A stretch of 64,000 nt of DNA from Taeniopygia guttata (Eukaryota; Chordata; Aves; Passeriformes; Estrildidae). Where the stretch lies: NCBI RefSeq assembly GCF_048771995.1, contig NC_133063.1:10022001-10086000 (forward strand), given 5' to 3'. A program made the translations under genes and the position numbers. Below are positions 22,862 through 33,055 of the stretch, in pieces. Within the stretch, counting starts at the first letter, position 1; the number at the start of each line of letters is the position of its first letter. The notes beneath the pieces were generated by a model. The model made no database searches, had not been told where the DNA came from, and saw only the letters and a list, made by a program, of their open reading frames with translations.

Positions 22862-23426
22862 TGTTGCTATCGCGCTGGCGTGGTAGTGTGGAGGAAGGGA
22901 TTTAGAAAGGCCTTGGGAATTGGAAACTGAGGCAAAGATACATTTAGGTATGAGGAAAAGATACATTTATGTATGCCCCATTGTTTCGGGAAAGTTTCGC
23001 TTCAGCATCTTTATGTAAACCCCCTTCTCCCCACCCCTGAGCAGTTCCCATTGGACCTGACGCCTGGGGTGGTTCTGATGAGCCCATGCTGAACACTGTC
23101 TCTATTGTTTAGACCTTATCTCTTAATTTTGCTGTATAAAACTGTATCTGGGCAGTAGCCCAGGGTCTTTTGTCCCTGCAACCGTTCAGGCAATACAATC
23201 TTTCTGGACTGCATACAACTGACCTCTCTTCGTCTCTTTATCTCGACTCCTTGCGGCGACCGAGGCGCACCGCTGCTCGGACCGTGCTAACCCAGCAGCT
23301 GCCTGGTGAGCCCAGTGCAGCGGGACCGCGGCAAACCCCGGTTCCCTGAGGGGACAGCTAGCCGGAGGGGTCCCGGGGGGCCGGGGAGGGACGGGGGACA
23401 GCCGCAAGTGACCCCCGAAAGCCGCA
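22862..23426 (+). repeat. ERV 3' LTR
   Basis: 565 bp, same length as the 5' LTR with no gaps noticed and about seven substitutions, for example GCGTGG against GCATGG near the start and CAGCAGCTGCC against CAGCCGCTGCT near the end. Followed by the target duplication GATGAA (23427-23432). Confidence 0.93.
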
Positions 23427-23934
23427 GATGAACTGCAGGACGAGGACGACACCAGCACCTCGATGACCCAGTCACAAGACAGGCCACCAGCTGAAGTACC
23501 AGCACCAGGAGGCCTGTTGCAACTGCTTCAGGCTCCAAGGGAAGACCTCTGTCCGCTGGGGAAGGACAGAAAGCAAGGAACCCAGTTGCTGGGACTGCAG
23601 CTGGCAGCAAGGTCAGCAGCAGTCTGCTGCATGGCACCAGTCTGTGGGGAAAATGCTGCCCCTTCGCTGCCATGCTTTGGGTGGTGACCACCCAGCCTCC
23701 TGGGGAACTTGGCTTATGGCCATGCTGAACCTGTGGCTGCATATACTGTCCCAGCACTGTCCTCTGGGTCTTCACAGGCCTTCAAGTAGGAGCTCTTGAA
23801 CCTCTCTGCTGCCTGGCCCAGCAATGTGTAGCCTACAGCAGATGCTTGAGACCATGTCACATACTCAGGCTGCTCTTCTGCTAAGCCAGCCCTTCAAAGT
23901 CGCTGGAAAACTTCAGGGATGTACTGTTTCTTAC

Positions 23935-24104
23935 CAGGTTTTGCACAATCTTCCTTTTCTTCGCTTCCTCAGCAGCTTGCGAGAGTCTCAGAGCCTTGCT
24001 GCACTGCTCTTCTGCCCAGCGGAGCTGTTGAGCCATGTCTTCACATTGCTGCTTGCTGAAAGATCTTACAGCCAGCAGCTCACGATGAAGGCCCCTCACA
24101 TCCT
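23935..24104 (-). pseudogene. coiled-coil exon, unknown protein
   Basis: A 170-nt exon with a TTTGCAG acceptor and a CTG|GTAAGA donor. It encodes an open helical stretch including EDMAQQLRWAEEQCSKALRL and ending near KRKIVQNL. It continues the coiled-coil series on the far side of the ERV, so the provirus appears to sit in an intron of this unit. Confidence 0.55.
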
Positions 24105-24631
24105 CTGCAAACGTGACACACAGGAACAGTCAGAGACTGCACAAGCAGAAGAATCTGCTGACCTTAAGCCCCTTCAGTTTCAGGCAAGGAGGAACCTGCC
24201 CTCAGCTCCTTCACTCCTCACAAGCCCTGCAGACAGAGCTGCCTGTGGCGCGACTGCACTGGCCAGGGCCATCAGCAGAAACAAAGCGCACGAGGCTCTC
24301 ACCGAGTATCAGCTCCTTGGCCTGCTTCTAGCAGCATGAGTAGGAATCCAGAACTAGGTTTTTAGCTGAACAAGAACTGTCTAGGAAAAGGAGAGACACA
24401 CAGCCATCCTGCCATTTAAATCATTGGAAGATCATGAACAAGAACACTTGCTACCTTTCTTTATGGCTAACTACGCCAGCAGTGCCCAAGTGATTTGGCA
24501 CTCTTTAAAAAAAGGAAGAGGCACCAGCCAAAGGGACCTTGACAGGTTACAGAAGTGGGTGGACAAGTGGGCAAGTATCAGTGCTCAGCAAGGATCCCTA
24601 GAGACTGTTGAGAAGTCACAAGACCTTTCCT

Positions 24632-24666
24632 TGCTGCTGCTGCTGCTGCTGCTGTTGCTGCTGCTA
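24632..24666. repeat. CTG/CAG trinucleotide repeat
   Basis: About eleven TGC/CTG units with one TTG interruption. Similar runs occur in introns of units B (52335-52368) and C (62868-62919). Confidence 0.9.
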
Positions 24667-25205
24667 TTAAGCTACTCTAGGTCCCGCATCCTACTCCACA
24701 AGAGTGAGCTCTCAAGGGTTGCAAAATTTGCAGCATGACCCTCCATCTTCAGCTGAAGGGTCAGCACCCGACTGAAAACATTCACATGTAAGAGCCTTGA
24801 ATTTTGAAAATCCCCCGTCAAACTATTTGGCAAGGAAAAACTGATGTTCAGATGCAACAAAGGAGAAAGCAAAACCAGAGGAAAACTTCCGATTTCAGGA
24901 AACATCTGCACCGTTTCCCTTGTACTCAAGTCAGTGCCAAGTTGGTTTGCTTTGCACTTGTCACAGGAATGTGCAAGAGGTCCCAAGCAGGTGCCCAAAA
25001 GAGCTTGGAGAGCTTGAGTTGGCAGAAAAATCACATTCAGATCAGAGTATCGTTTTCTTTTTCTCATGTCTCTTTGCCTCCCTGTCTGAGAAACATCAGG
25101 AGAGCACACAGGAGGCGGTAAATCCTGACTGGTGGTAATGCTCACCACCTTTGTAATTACAGACTTTCAATAATGTCCCACCCTGGGTCTCCTCCCTGCC
25201 TTTAC

Positions 25206-25399
25206 CTGGCTTCTGCCAGCTGCTCTGAAACGCCCCGTAGGTCCCGCTCCGTGGCTCTCAGTCGGGCTTACAGGGCAGTGTTCTCTTTCACCAGCGCCGC
25301 CTTCTCTCTGCACACCTGGGACAGTGTCTGCCCTGGGAGAGAGAACCCCTGCCGCAGCTTCTCCAGGCCCCTGTGGGCTGGCCGCTGCGGGCGGCAAAC
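25206..25399 (-). pseudogene. rootletin/CEP250-like coiled-coil exon with in-frame stop
   Basis: The minus strand encodes LSQVCREKAALVKENTAL, then TAA (25268-25270), then ARLRATERDLRGVSEQLAEA, with a TTTCAG acceptor and a CAG|GTAAAG donor. The alternation of Ala, Leu, Arg and Glu and the phrase CREKAALVKEN recall rootletin (CROCC) or CEP250, but this is recollection and not an alignment. The stop breaks the exon. Confidence 0.55.
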
Positions 25400-25559
25400 C
25401 TGAAACTGGGGGCAGCAATTTTCAAGTGGAACAACAACAACAGCAACAACACAGGCTCGGTCCTAGCTTGCTGCCAGAAGCAGCATTCGGGGGGGGGCGG
25501 GTCTGGCTAGGACAAGTCCCTCTCCCCACAAGTGCTGCCTAGGAGGAAGGTGAGCGTAC

Positions 25560-25698
25560 CTTTGGTGCCACCAGAGGAAACGCTTCCTGCAGTAGATCCC
25601 TCTGAGGCGGCGTTTCCACCGGGGTCAGTTCTGCCACTTCAAACACCCTCTCTAGTGAGGAGTGGCGCTTTCTCTCAGATGCAGCCAACTCCTTCCAT
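25560..25698 (-). pseudogene. exon of the coiled-coil unit
   Basis: Bounded by a TTACAG acceptor and an AAAG|GTACGC donor. The open frame includes WKELAASERKRHSSLERVFE and continues with a Pro/Glu-rich segment. It lies in series with neighbours at 25.3 and 26.7 kb. Confidence 0.45.
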
Positions 25699-26164
25699 CT
25701 GTAACAAGGGGACAGACAAACAAGCCTTTAAGTGCAACACAGTCGCCTTGCAAAACCAGCACTACATACCATGCCCCACATAAGGCATCTCAGGCCCTTC
25801 CAACAGCCCTCTGCTTCCACCTCAAGAGATGGCTGCAATTCCCTCCCTAGACCCGCATCTCTCTTTGTCATTCCTTCAGGTGAAAGAGTCGCCACTGAGG
25901 AAGTCAAACAAGCTTCCACAAGCCACAGAACACTTCCAGAAAGCTCAGGTACTCTCAGCATAACAGCTTCCCTGCCTGCTAGGCCCAACACTCCTTTCTG
26001 ATGCAGTGGGCACTGGACTTGCAAAAGCTTTTCTTTGGCTAAGACATGCTTGCTAAGTCTAAATGAGCAGTCCCACAATTGCTCCTGCTTTCACTAGCGA
26101 AACAAAGAATGAGCCTGCAAGTTACAGCTTGGGGAGGAGGTGGGTACGATTTTCCAGTTCAATA

Positions 26165-26410
26165 AGCAAAGGATCCCAAGATGGTTTAGGCTGGCAGGGA
26201 CCCCAGGAAGCCTCTAGCCCAGAGTTCACCTCCAAGCAATTGGGGTCAACATCTGGCCAGGCTGCTCAAGTCTCTATCCACCTGGGGCTTCCAAATTTCA
26301 AGGGTGGAATCTGCACATGCTCTCTGAGGCACTTGTTCTGCTGCATGATTGTCTTTGCAGGTCAGTGCTTTGCTGTCCTTAAGCCCAGCCTGAACCTCCC
26401 TTGCTTTTAC
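26165..26410 (-). mobile_element. CR1: CR1 LINE fragment
   Basis: On the plus strand the order of ATGGTTTAGGCTGGCAGGGA, a CCAGGCTGCTCAAG block and CAGCCTGAACCTCCCTTGC matches the reverse complement of the conserved CR1 3' region. Boundaries are approximate. Confidence 0.6.
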
Positions 26411-26635
26411 GCTGCTCTAGTTCAGAATGCTTTTTGTCAAGGTTCGAGAAGCGAGTCCCAGGAAGCAGCTTTGCTCTAGGTCGGTCTGCAGCCAGACCTG
26501 CCCTGGGCTGCCTTCTCCCGTCTGTGCTGAGCAAGTCAAATAGTGAAAAGCCAAATTTGTTCTTTGGTCCTGGGCCTCCTAAAGCCCAGCAAGGCCCACC
26601 CCTGCTCAGAGAAAGTGAGAAAGCTTAACACGCAC

Positions 26636-26739
26636 CTCAGCTCCCGGGCGCCGCGCACTCTAGCCGTGCTCTCGTGCCGTTCCGCCTTTCCTGCCTGGAC
26701 CGAGGAGTCCCGACTGGCGAGAACTTCTCCTAGTGGGAC
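26636..26739 (-). pseudogene. exon of the coiled-coil unit
   Basis: 104 nt with a TTGCAG acceptor and a GAG|GTGCGT donor. The open frame includes LASRDSSVQAGKAERHESTA, again rootletin-like in composition. It is the first recognised coiled-coil exon after PAK3-like copy A exon 2 in transcription order. Confidence 0.45.
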
Positions 26740-28994
26740 CTGCAAGGAATGGGCAGGGAAAAAGCACAAAGCAGCAATGAGGAGGAGAGAAGTTGGCTCC
26801 TGACAGCTGGCAGAAGCAGCAAGCAGAGACACAGCTCACCTGAAGGCAAAATCTATTGTGTGGGGCCGTTTAGGTGGTGTTTAGGTGGTGTTTATGTCCC
26901 AACTAACTCATGAGTTGCTCTGGAAATGTCTGAGGAGAAGCAGGGAACATTTCCCTGCCCAGCTCTGGTCAACTGGCTTCCCCTCAGGATTTCAGGCCTT
27001 GGAGAGCAGCCAATAGGAACTGCATTCCAGCCCTTTACAGACAGACCTTGTCTCTGCCATGCAGAGCTGCTCAGAATTCTTCTCAGCAAACTTGGGTCAC
27101 GTCAAAGTTTAGGGTGTAGCTGCAGTAGTGACTGCAGCTACTTAGATAGGCCATGGAGAGGGGTAGGTGCCTGCAGGCAACAGTGGCTCCTCCATACCCC
27201 ACAGGCCTGTGAACTGCGCCTTAGTACCTCTCCCTCTGCTGCCAGCAGGGAGCCCGCACAGACTCTGCACAAAGGGGCTGACTTTCACACCAGTGGCACT
27301 AAAGGGCATTGTGCTACCGCTTATCTCACAGCACGGGAAGTTCAGAGTCCCTGAGAGTGCCAGGAAAATGACGCCTGCATATGAAAGTTCAGATCCCATT
27401 TCCCACGCGTCAGTGGCTGAGCTGAAGAGCTAGGTCATGGCAGGACTCCAGCCCACATCAGCCATCTTCAGCCACTGAGGGCAAGTGCTGCCTGCTCAGA
27501 AACTTGCATGCAGCTCTGCACTGCACCACAGCTTTGCACTGAAGGAGCTATTTCAGCCTGCCTACAATCAGCATGCAGCCTCCTGTCTGCAGAGCTTGAC
27601 TTTCATTAGTGAAAACCTCTTCAGTGGAAAAGGAGGAAACGGATGGAATCCTTTTGGGAGTGTTCCTGCACACATTGACTTTGGGGACTTTCTTTTGGCC
27701 TGCCAGGCTGGTGCTCTACTGCAACAGGCCAAGGCCACAGCTTTCTCCACAATCCTCAGACACCAGGAATGCCAAGGGTGCCCGTCCCACTCACCGAAGT
27801 GCGCACTTGACTCCTTCCTCCTCGGAGTCGACCTGCCGGGAAGAAGGGAAAATGAACCAGGGGCTGTTAGAAATCTCTCTGTGCTGAGGAGTCCCACAGA
27901 GCAAGTCCAGCCAAGCGGAGAGCGTTTTCCTTTCACAACATCCCTCTGGGAGCAACACTTCTTTAGCACAGCCAGCGAGACTGCAGGCCACTAACCTAGG
28001 CTGTGTCTACCTTTTGCTCAGCTTTGCCACTAAGGAACCAGAAACTTGGCCGAGAAGTTGCAAATTCTTCCTTAGCAGTCCCTGCCTGCATTGGAGCCTG
28101 TTGTCCAGCCTGCAGCTAAAGCAGCTGTTTTCTCCTCTCTTTCCTGGACTTGCTTTTTCTTTTTGTAAATTGCACGCAGCATGTCCCACGCGGTTGCTGT
28201 AAACAATTGCCCACCAAAGCTCCCACCAAACCCCTCTTAGCGCTTGCAGTTCTGTTGGGACACAGCACAGGCCCAGCTCCGGGCTTCAGGAGCACGCACC
28301 AGCTGCTCGGCACTTTGCCCTTCAGCGCAAAGCCAATCCCTCTTGTAGCACACACTGGAGTTGCACTTAGACAGGCACATCCTTAAAGGATGGAATGCAG
28401 AAAAAATGCTGCTTTTCCTCAGTTCTGGAGAGAACCAAACCGTTTTTAGAAGGACGCCTGCAAATCTCGCCCAGTCTGCATTTGGAAGTTCCCACACCCT
28501 GCTAGGCAAGAGACAGCCCCTTTTTAGGCGAAGCTGTTGACAGGAGCTTCACCAAACAGATGGCATCTTTATGCCATTTTTATTTCAATGTGCTGCCCCA
28601 AGGAAAAACTTGGATTTACCAGTCAACAGACGAAAAGCTTTCCAAGGAGCCACCAATGAAAAGGCGCTGCTGACTGCTCTACGGATTCGCTCCATGGTTT
28701 GAGCAGTGCTGCTCATGTCCGTAGGCCAGGGGAACAAAAAAAGGAAACAAACCCCCTCTTGCACAAGTCCTCAGACAGTGCAAGGAAAAAAAGGGGAGAA
28801 ACAGGACACTTGCACAACTCCACAAACTGTGCAAGAAACTACAGACACAAAAGGACACCTGCTGTAATCTGAGAACAGCACAGCTGAGGTGATCCTCCTG
28901 CAATGAGCGCGCCAAGAGCTGCTCTGGACGCTGAGGCCTTGCAGGCACCAGGAGAACCTCCTGCTGACAGCGCTGTGACCTGGCAGCCCTCTGC

Positions 28995-29002
28995 TGACAT
29001 CA
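28995..29002. promoter_or_regulatory. CRE-like site upstream of copy A exon 1
   Basis: TGACATCA, followed by CAATAGCAGCC, lies about 300 nt upstream of the copy A start codon. The identical 18-base stretch occurs upstream of copy B (53729-53736). TGACATCA differs by one base from the CREB/CREM palindrome. A regulatory role is inference. Confidence 0.35.
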
Positions 29003-29884
29003 CAATAGCAGCCGTTCCAGGTTGCTCTGTGGATTCATGCATAGCAAACAAACCTTCTCTGCAGCTGACAGAAAAGAAAAGCCTGGAAAGATCTCCTCTG
29101 CCCCAAAGCAGCACAAAAGCCCCTTGCAGTCCATAAGCCACAGCTCAAAGGAAGCAAGAGTAACACAAAACGGGCACCAAACCCATACACCCTGTACGCC
29201 AAGCTGAACACTGAGAGAGAACCAGGATGTGAGGAAACCAAAGGCAGCGGGCCCTTTTGGCCAGCAGTGCTTCTGACTAAAGCCAATTTTAAATTTGCTT
29301 TTAAATCCTCTGGATGAAATTGTGCTTTGCTTCTTTTGCTAATATCCCGGAGAGTTCCCTAAACTGGAATGCCTGTCATTCCTGCCCATTTACTGCATGG
29401 CTAACATCAACCAGCACATTGTAGGGCTTGCTGAAGGAAGAATAACACCTAGGTGGGGAGAAAAACCAAGTAACCAACCTGCTGCACATACAGCACACTG
29501 CTGCTGCACAATCCCAGCACCTCCAAGAAGCCTTTGGGGTCTGTGACTCACTTCTGGCAACTTCCTTGGGCACACATCAGAGAGTAACAGAGATCTGACT
29601 CTAATGGACGCACAGAAAGAAGGAAAAGGAAATCAAATCCCAGTGCGGGGCAACATAGAAGCTGCTGTGGGGAGGAAATCAGTGCAGCAAAATGGGCAAG
29701 TCCCACCTAAAAGGGAGGAGACCATGAGGCAGAGAGCAAAGAGCTCAGCCAGTGGGCACACCTTAGGAAGGCAGGCTCAGGGAAACAGAGCAACCACAAG
29801 CCTTCGAAAGCTCAGAAGCTTCCTTCCAGGCTGCATATTGTCCTGATGAAAATTCCCTCTGTGTGTCCGACTGAAAGTCAGGAC

Positions 29885-30215
29885 TGTTGCCGTGAGAGGA
29901 GGGAGGGAGAGGCGGCGGCCGCTTTCCCCTCGGCTCTGCGAGGCTCAGTTCGCGCGGGAACAGATGAAATGGCGACACGGGGCTCGGGTGCAAACACGTG
30001 TTCACTGTGGGAGCGTGTCCCGAGACCCCGGGGTACCGAGCGGGGCTCGGGTATAGCCCGTGCCGGGGGCGGGGGGGAAGCTGAGCCGCGGCCAACGGGA
30101 CGGGAGGCAGGGGACAGGGGCAGGGAAACCCCGGGGGCTGCAACGGGAAAGCCGCGGGGAGGGGCAGGGACGGCCCGCCTGGTGAGGGGAAAGGCGGGGG
30201 GGCGGGGGACCATGC
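29885..30215 (-). promoter_or_regulatory. CpG-rich block, candidate promoter region of copy A
   Basis: The stretch is very GC-rich with many CpG dinucleotides, unlike its surroundings, and lies 1.2-1.5 kb upstream of copy A exon 1 on the transcribed side. Proline- and arginine-rich open frames here are composition artefacts. No TATA box was assigned. Unit B has only a weaker GC-rich patch near 54580-54660. Confidence 0.45.
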
Positions 30216-30726
30216 TGTGAAAGTCCTTGTGGGTCTCCAGAAGCAGCCAGCTGGGTAGCAGCCGTATGAGGAAAGGAGCAGGGAGGGCAGCATGGCCTGG
30301 CTGGAAGATGCCCAGGCCTTATGCTCATTCGGAAATGCCAGCCAGCCCATGACTCAGATTTCTGATCCTCCCTCAGACCATCATGTGCACAGCAGTGGTT
30401 GCAGAGTTGGTGAAGTCCAGCAGCACCTGGGAAAAGAGAAGCTGCAGATAATCCCTGGAAACAGATACCTGCTCCAGCAGGAGCAGTGAGTGTCCAGTGG
30501 GAAGGCAAGTTCTGCCACGGGAACTAAGGCCAACTTGTGGGAGTGAAGACTTGTGCAGTTTGGATCTGCATGAGCCACTGTGGAGGTCTGTGGGCCTGCT
30601 GGGGGACTTCTTGGGGCTATGCCCTGGAAGGATGTCCCCTAGACTTTAACCTTTCGCTTATCATGTCCCATAGACTTTAAACTTTCCCATGAACTCAATT
30701 TTTTTTTCAATGTACGTTTGATACAT

Positions 30727-30757
30727 TATTAATATATAATATATATATATATATAAT

Positions 30758-30802
<45 letters not shown>

Positions 30803-30805
30803 CAG
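30727..30805. repeat. (TA)n(CA)n(TA)n microsatellite
   Basis: A compound dinucleotide tract inside the family X internal region. The equivalent place in the other family X copies (about 2400-2430, 45105-45170, 55640-55705) is also AT-rich but with different repeat structure. Confidence 0.9.
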
Positions 30806-31769
30806 TGATCATAAAGTGATTAGTGAAAATAATTTATGTTGCAATATTTGGTGGTAATTGACAGAAAATTTGACAATCATTTAAATTTAAATTTTAGTTG
30901 CACAATTTTTAACAGACTTCCTTTCCCAGTTTTCGTATTCATTCACCCACTTCCCTGAACCCACTCTCCCTGAGAAGGACAGGACTGGAGATGGAACCTG
31001 CTCAAGAGCACAGGCCAGCCACCAGCCATCTGCCATCTGCCCTCCTTTTCCGTGCCCATGCCAGGATGGCACTGGCCATGCATCCCCAGATTCTACCTTA
31101 ACCCACTTTGTGACAGCCCTCAACCCTGCTCCTGCTTTCCTGTTGTATTAGCAGTCCCCGATTTTTGTTGTAATTCATGTTTCAGAGATTCCCGATACAG
31201 GCGACCCTCAGAAGCCAGTCACCCCAGTTCTTTTAATTATTTAGGAAGGAGAGTCGGCACCCTCCGGACAGCCGGAGGAGTGACTCTGGTGCCCCACAGG
31301 AGACCCGTGCCCGGCCACACCATAAGGTCCTCACAGGCTGGTCCCCCCTAAAGCCTTTTCTTTTGGCTTTTGTGTTTAGGGAAGGGCACCAGGGGAAGGT
31401 ACCATAGCCAGTCCTTTTGATTTTCTCTTCTCTTTTGATTTATGGGTAAGTGAGGGGGAATGAAGTGGCGGAGAGCTGCCCGGTACTTGGGCCCTTAGAA
31501 GTGAGGGGAAATGAAAACTGTATTTAATTCTTGTTTAGTTATTCCCTGCAATATGAACTCACTGGTTTATCTTAATTCTCAAGTTTAGTTAAAGTCTATA
31601 AAATATTGTGTTATTTTTAGTTAAGACAAGGTTATTATTTATACTATGATTGTTTTACCTTTCATTTGAAATAAAACCAGAAAGGGGGAGTTGTGGGAGC
31701 TTGTCCTGGAGGGGATGGGCAGTAAAGTGGTCACACATCAGACAATCAACAACCAACAGGAAGCCTCAG

Positions 31770-32290
31770 TGCAGCCTCTCAGGCAGATGTTACCTGGAGG
31801 GCCGCCTTCCCAAGAGCCATCTCTTTGGTCAGTGGGGCTATCTCCTGCGAATCACCAGATGCTCGAGGTGCAGATGTAGTAATGAAGGCCAACCAGTGAG
31901 ACGAGAGAAGCTTGCTGTTTGAAATTCCAACTCTGTTTATTGAGGGGCAGTAGAAGAGGCTGAAGGGCTCATAGGCAGCAAAAAAACCTTGAGTGAGGGA
32001 CGGTCTAGGGTATACAACTAGGACAGGGCAGGAGTGGTAACTGTAGAGAGGAACCAGCCAGGGAAGGGATAAGGGGAGGAGCAAGGATGGGATGATCAGG
32101 AAACAACAAATGGAGGGACAGGGGGTGGATAACAACTTACAGGGGCCAATGAACAAGCATAGACCAATGAACTTTCTAGAACAGGCGACTGAAGAGCAAT
32201 TTGATGCACAGAAAAGGGGGTGTACTTTCTTTTACAGTGTTTTCCTCCCACAGCATCTCAAGCTCGTATCTTCCCTTCCCATATCCTACA
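31770..32290 (-). mobile_element. solo LTR nested in the family X LTR
   Basis: 521 bp running from TG to CA, flanked by perfect CCTCAG duplications at 31764-31769 and 32291-32296. On the minus strand an AATAAA lies in CCTCAATAAACAGAG, giving the orientation. A 6-bp duplication points to class II elements. The empty site is preserved in copy 1 at about 1434-1456. Confidence 0.8.
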
Positions 32291-33055
32291 CCTCAGGAGA
32301 AGAGAAGCCACAATGGATGACACCCAGACAATTTATGGTGAGATTATCCAAAGAGTAAAGGACTCTGGAACTGATTGGAAGTGGCCATGCATATCAACAG
32401 CTGGCGATTGGCCAGAGGGCTTCTGGAACTTTCCATGAAAAACTATTTTATATATATATATATATATAGTGTCAGCAAACTGTTACTTGGAAATGGGGTG
32501 AACAGAGGGAGTGCAAGAGACAGAGAGAGAGAGGGGGACTGATCCACTTCCTTTTAAACTTTTCCTCTTTTCCTGGTGCACACCTCTTATGTAGAACAGA
32601 TTTTGCCACTGTTTCAGGCCTGTGCAGTCAGCCCTTCGGTGCTTTCCAGGAAGGGAGTCTGGAGTGGGAGTTCACAGAGCAGCACTAAGCACAAGTCTCA
32701 AGGCAGAAAGAGATGTTGGCTCAGCTCAGTGCTTTCCCATCTCCACAACACCCTCTCTTCCAGTCACAGCTTTTCTGTTACAACAGTCAGAACGAGATAA
32801 AACATTCTTATGCCTGGTACTCCACAACAGGTGACTGTGTAAGTTATTATCTTGTTATGCACAACACTAATGGTTTATTATTCTAGTAAAAAAAAAAAAA
32901 AAATTGAAAGCATGGAGCTTTATAATATCTTTTGAGATTTTGAAAGAGAAATGTAGTTTTTATGTTTTTTGAAGAATTGCTGGCCTGGAGGTTGAAACAT
33001 GCAGTAAACAGCATGAGTTACCAATATGAGGAAAGCTACTTGGTTTACCCGAAAT

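Larger units (their letters stand above)
18595..23426 (+). mobile_element. endogenous retrovirus, class II type, pol-less gag-env provirus
   Basis: A 4.8-kb provirus with two 565-bp LTRs, a primer binding site, gag matrix and capsid coding sequence, an env gene and a polypurine tract. Nucleocapsid zinc knuckles, protease, reverse transcriptase and integrase are absent, so it is non-autonomous. The LTRs differ at about seven positions counted by eye (about 1.2 percent), so the insertion is relatively young. It lies opposite to the kinase/coiled-coil transcription direction, between coiled-coil exons at 18.2 and 23.9 kb. Confidence 0.92.
7686..28695 (-). pseudogene. PAK3-like: PAK3-like serine/threonine kinase, degenerate copy A
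   Basis: Exons on the minus strand: 28620-28695 (start Met), 27795-27832, 16650-16791 (Ser-rich linker), 14417-14480, 13563-13611, 12144-12251, 11259-11376, 10354-10453, 9729-9925, 9264-9398, 7686-7730. Lengths 76, 38, 64, 49, 118, 100 and 197 nt equal those of copies B and C. Visible motifs are [38 protein letters not shown] and a PAK-type C-lobe. Three lesions argue for a pseudogene: a 2-nt deletion in exon 12144-12251 shifts the frame before the splice site; the donor after 9729 reads GA instead of GT; and the last exon reaches TGA after 14 codons. The two acidic 123-nt exons of B and C were not found. Coiled-coil exons and an ERV occupy the gap 17-27 kb. Confidence 0.8.
30500..32440 (+). 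mobile_element. LTR retroelement fragment, family X copy 2, interrupted
   Basis: Internal sequence 30500-31690 ends in AGAAAGGGGGAG, a polypurine tract, followed by the LTR start TGTGGGAGC at 31692. It is the reverse complement of 1310-2955. The LTR is split by a solo LTR at 31770-32290; apart from a 6-bp duplication its two halves rejoin to match the uninterrupted copy at 1.3-1.5 kb. The internal part also holds a long AT/CA microsatellite (30727-30805). Confidence 0.7.

Noticed and set aside
23186..23775. Minus-strand frames over the 3' LTR (and the same at 18919-19378)
   Set aside because: They occur in both LTR copies because U5 is GC-rich; no protein family is visible.
29763..30350. 195-codon proline-rich frame on the minus strand
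   Set aside because: It lies in the CpG-rich block, where GC skew keeps several frames open on both strands.
30727..30805. Possible CRISPR-like or satellite array
   Set aside because: It is a plain TA/CA dinucleotide microsatellite without spacers.
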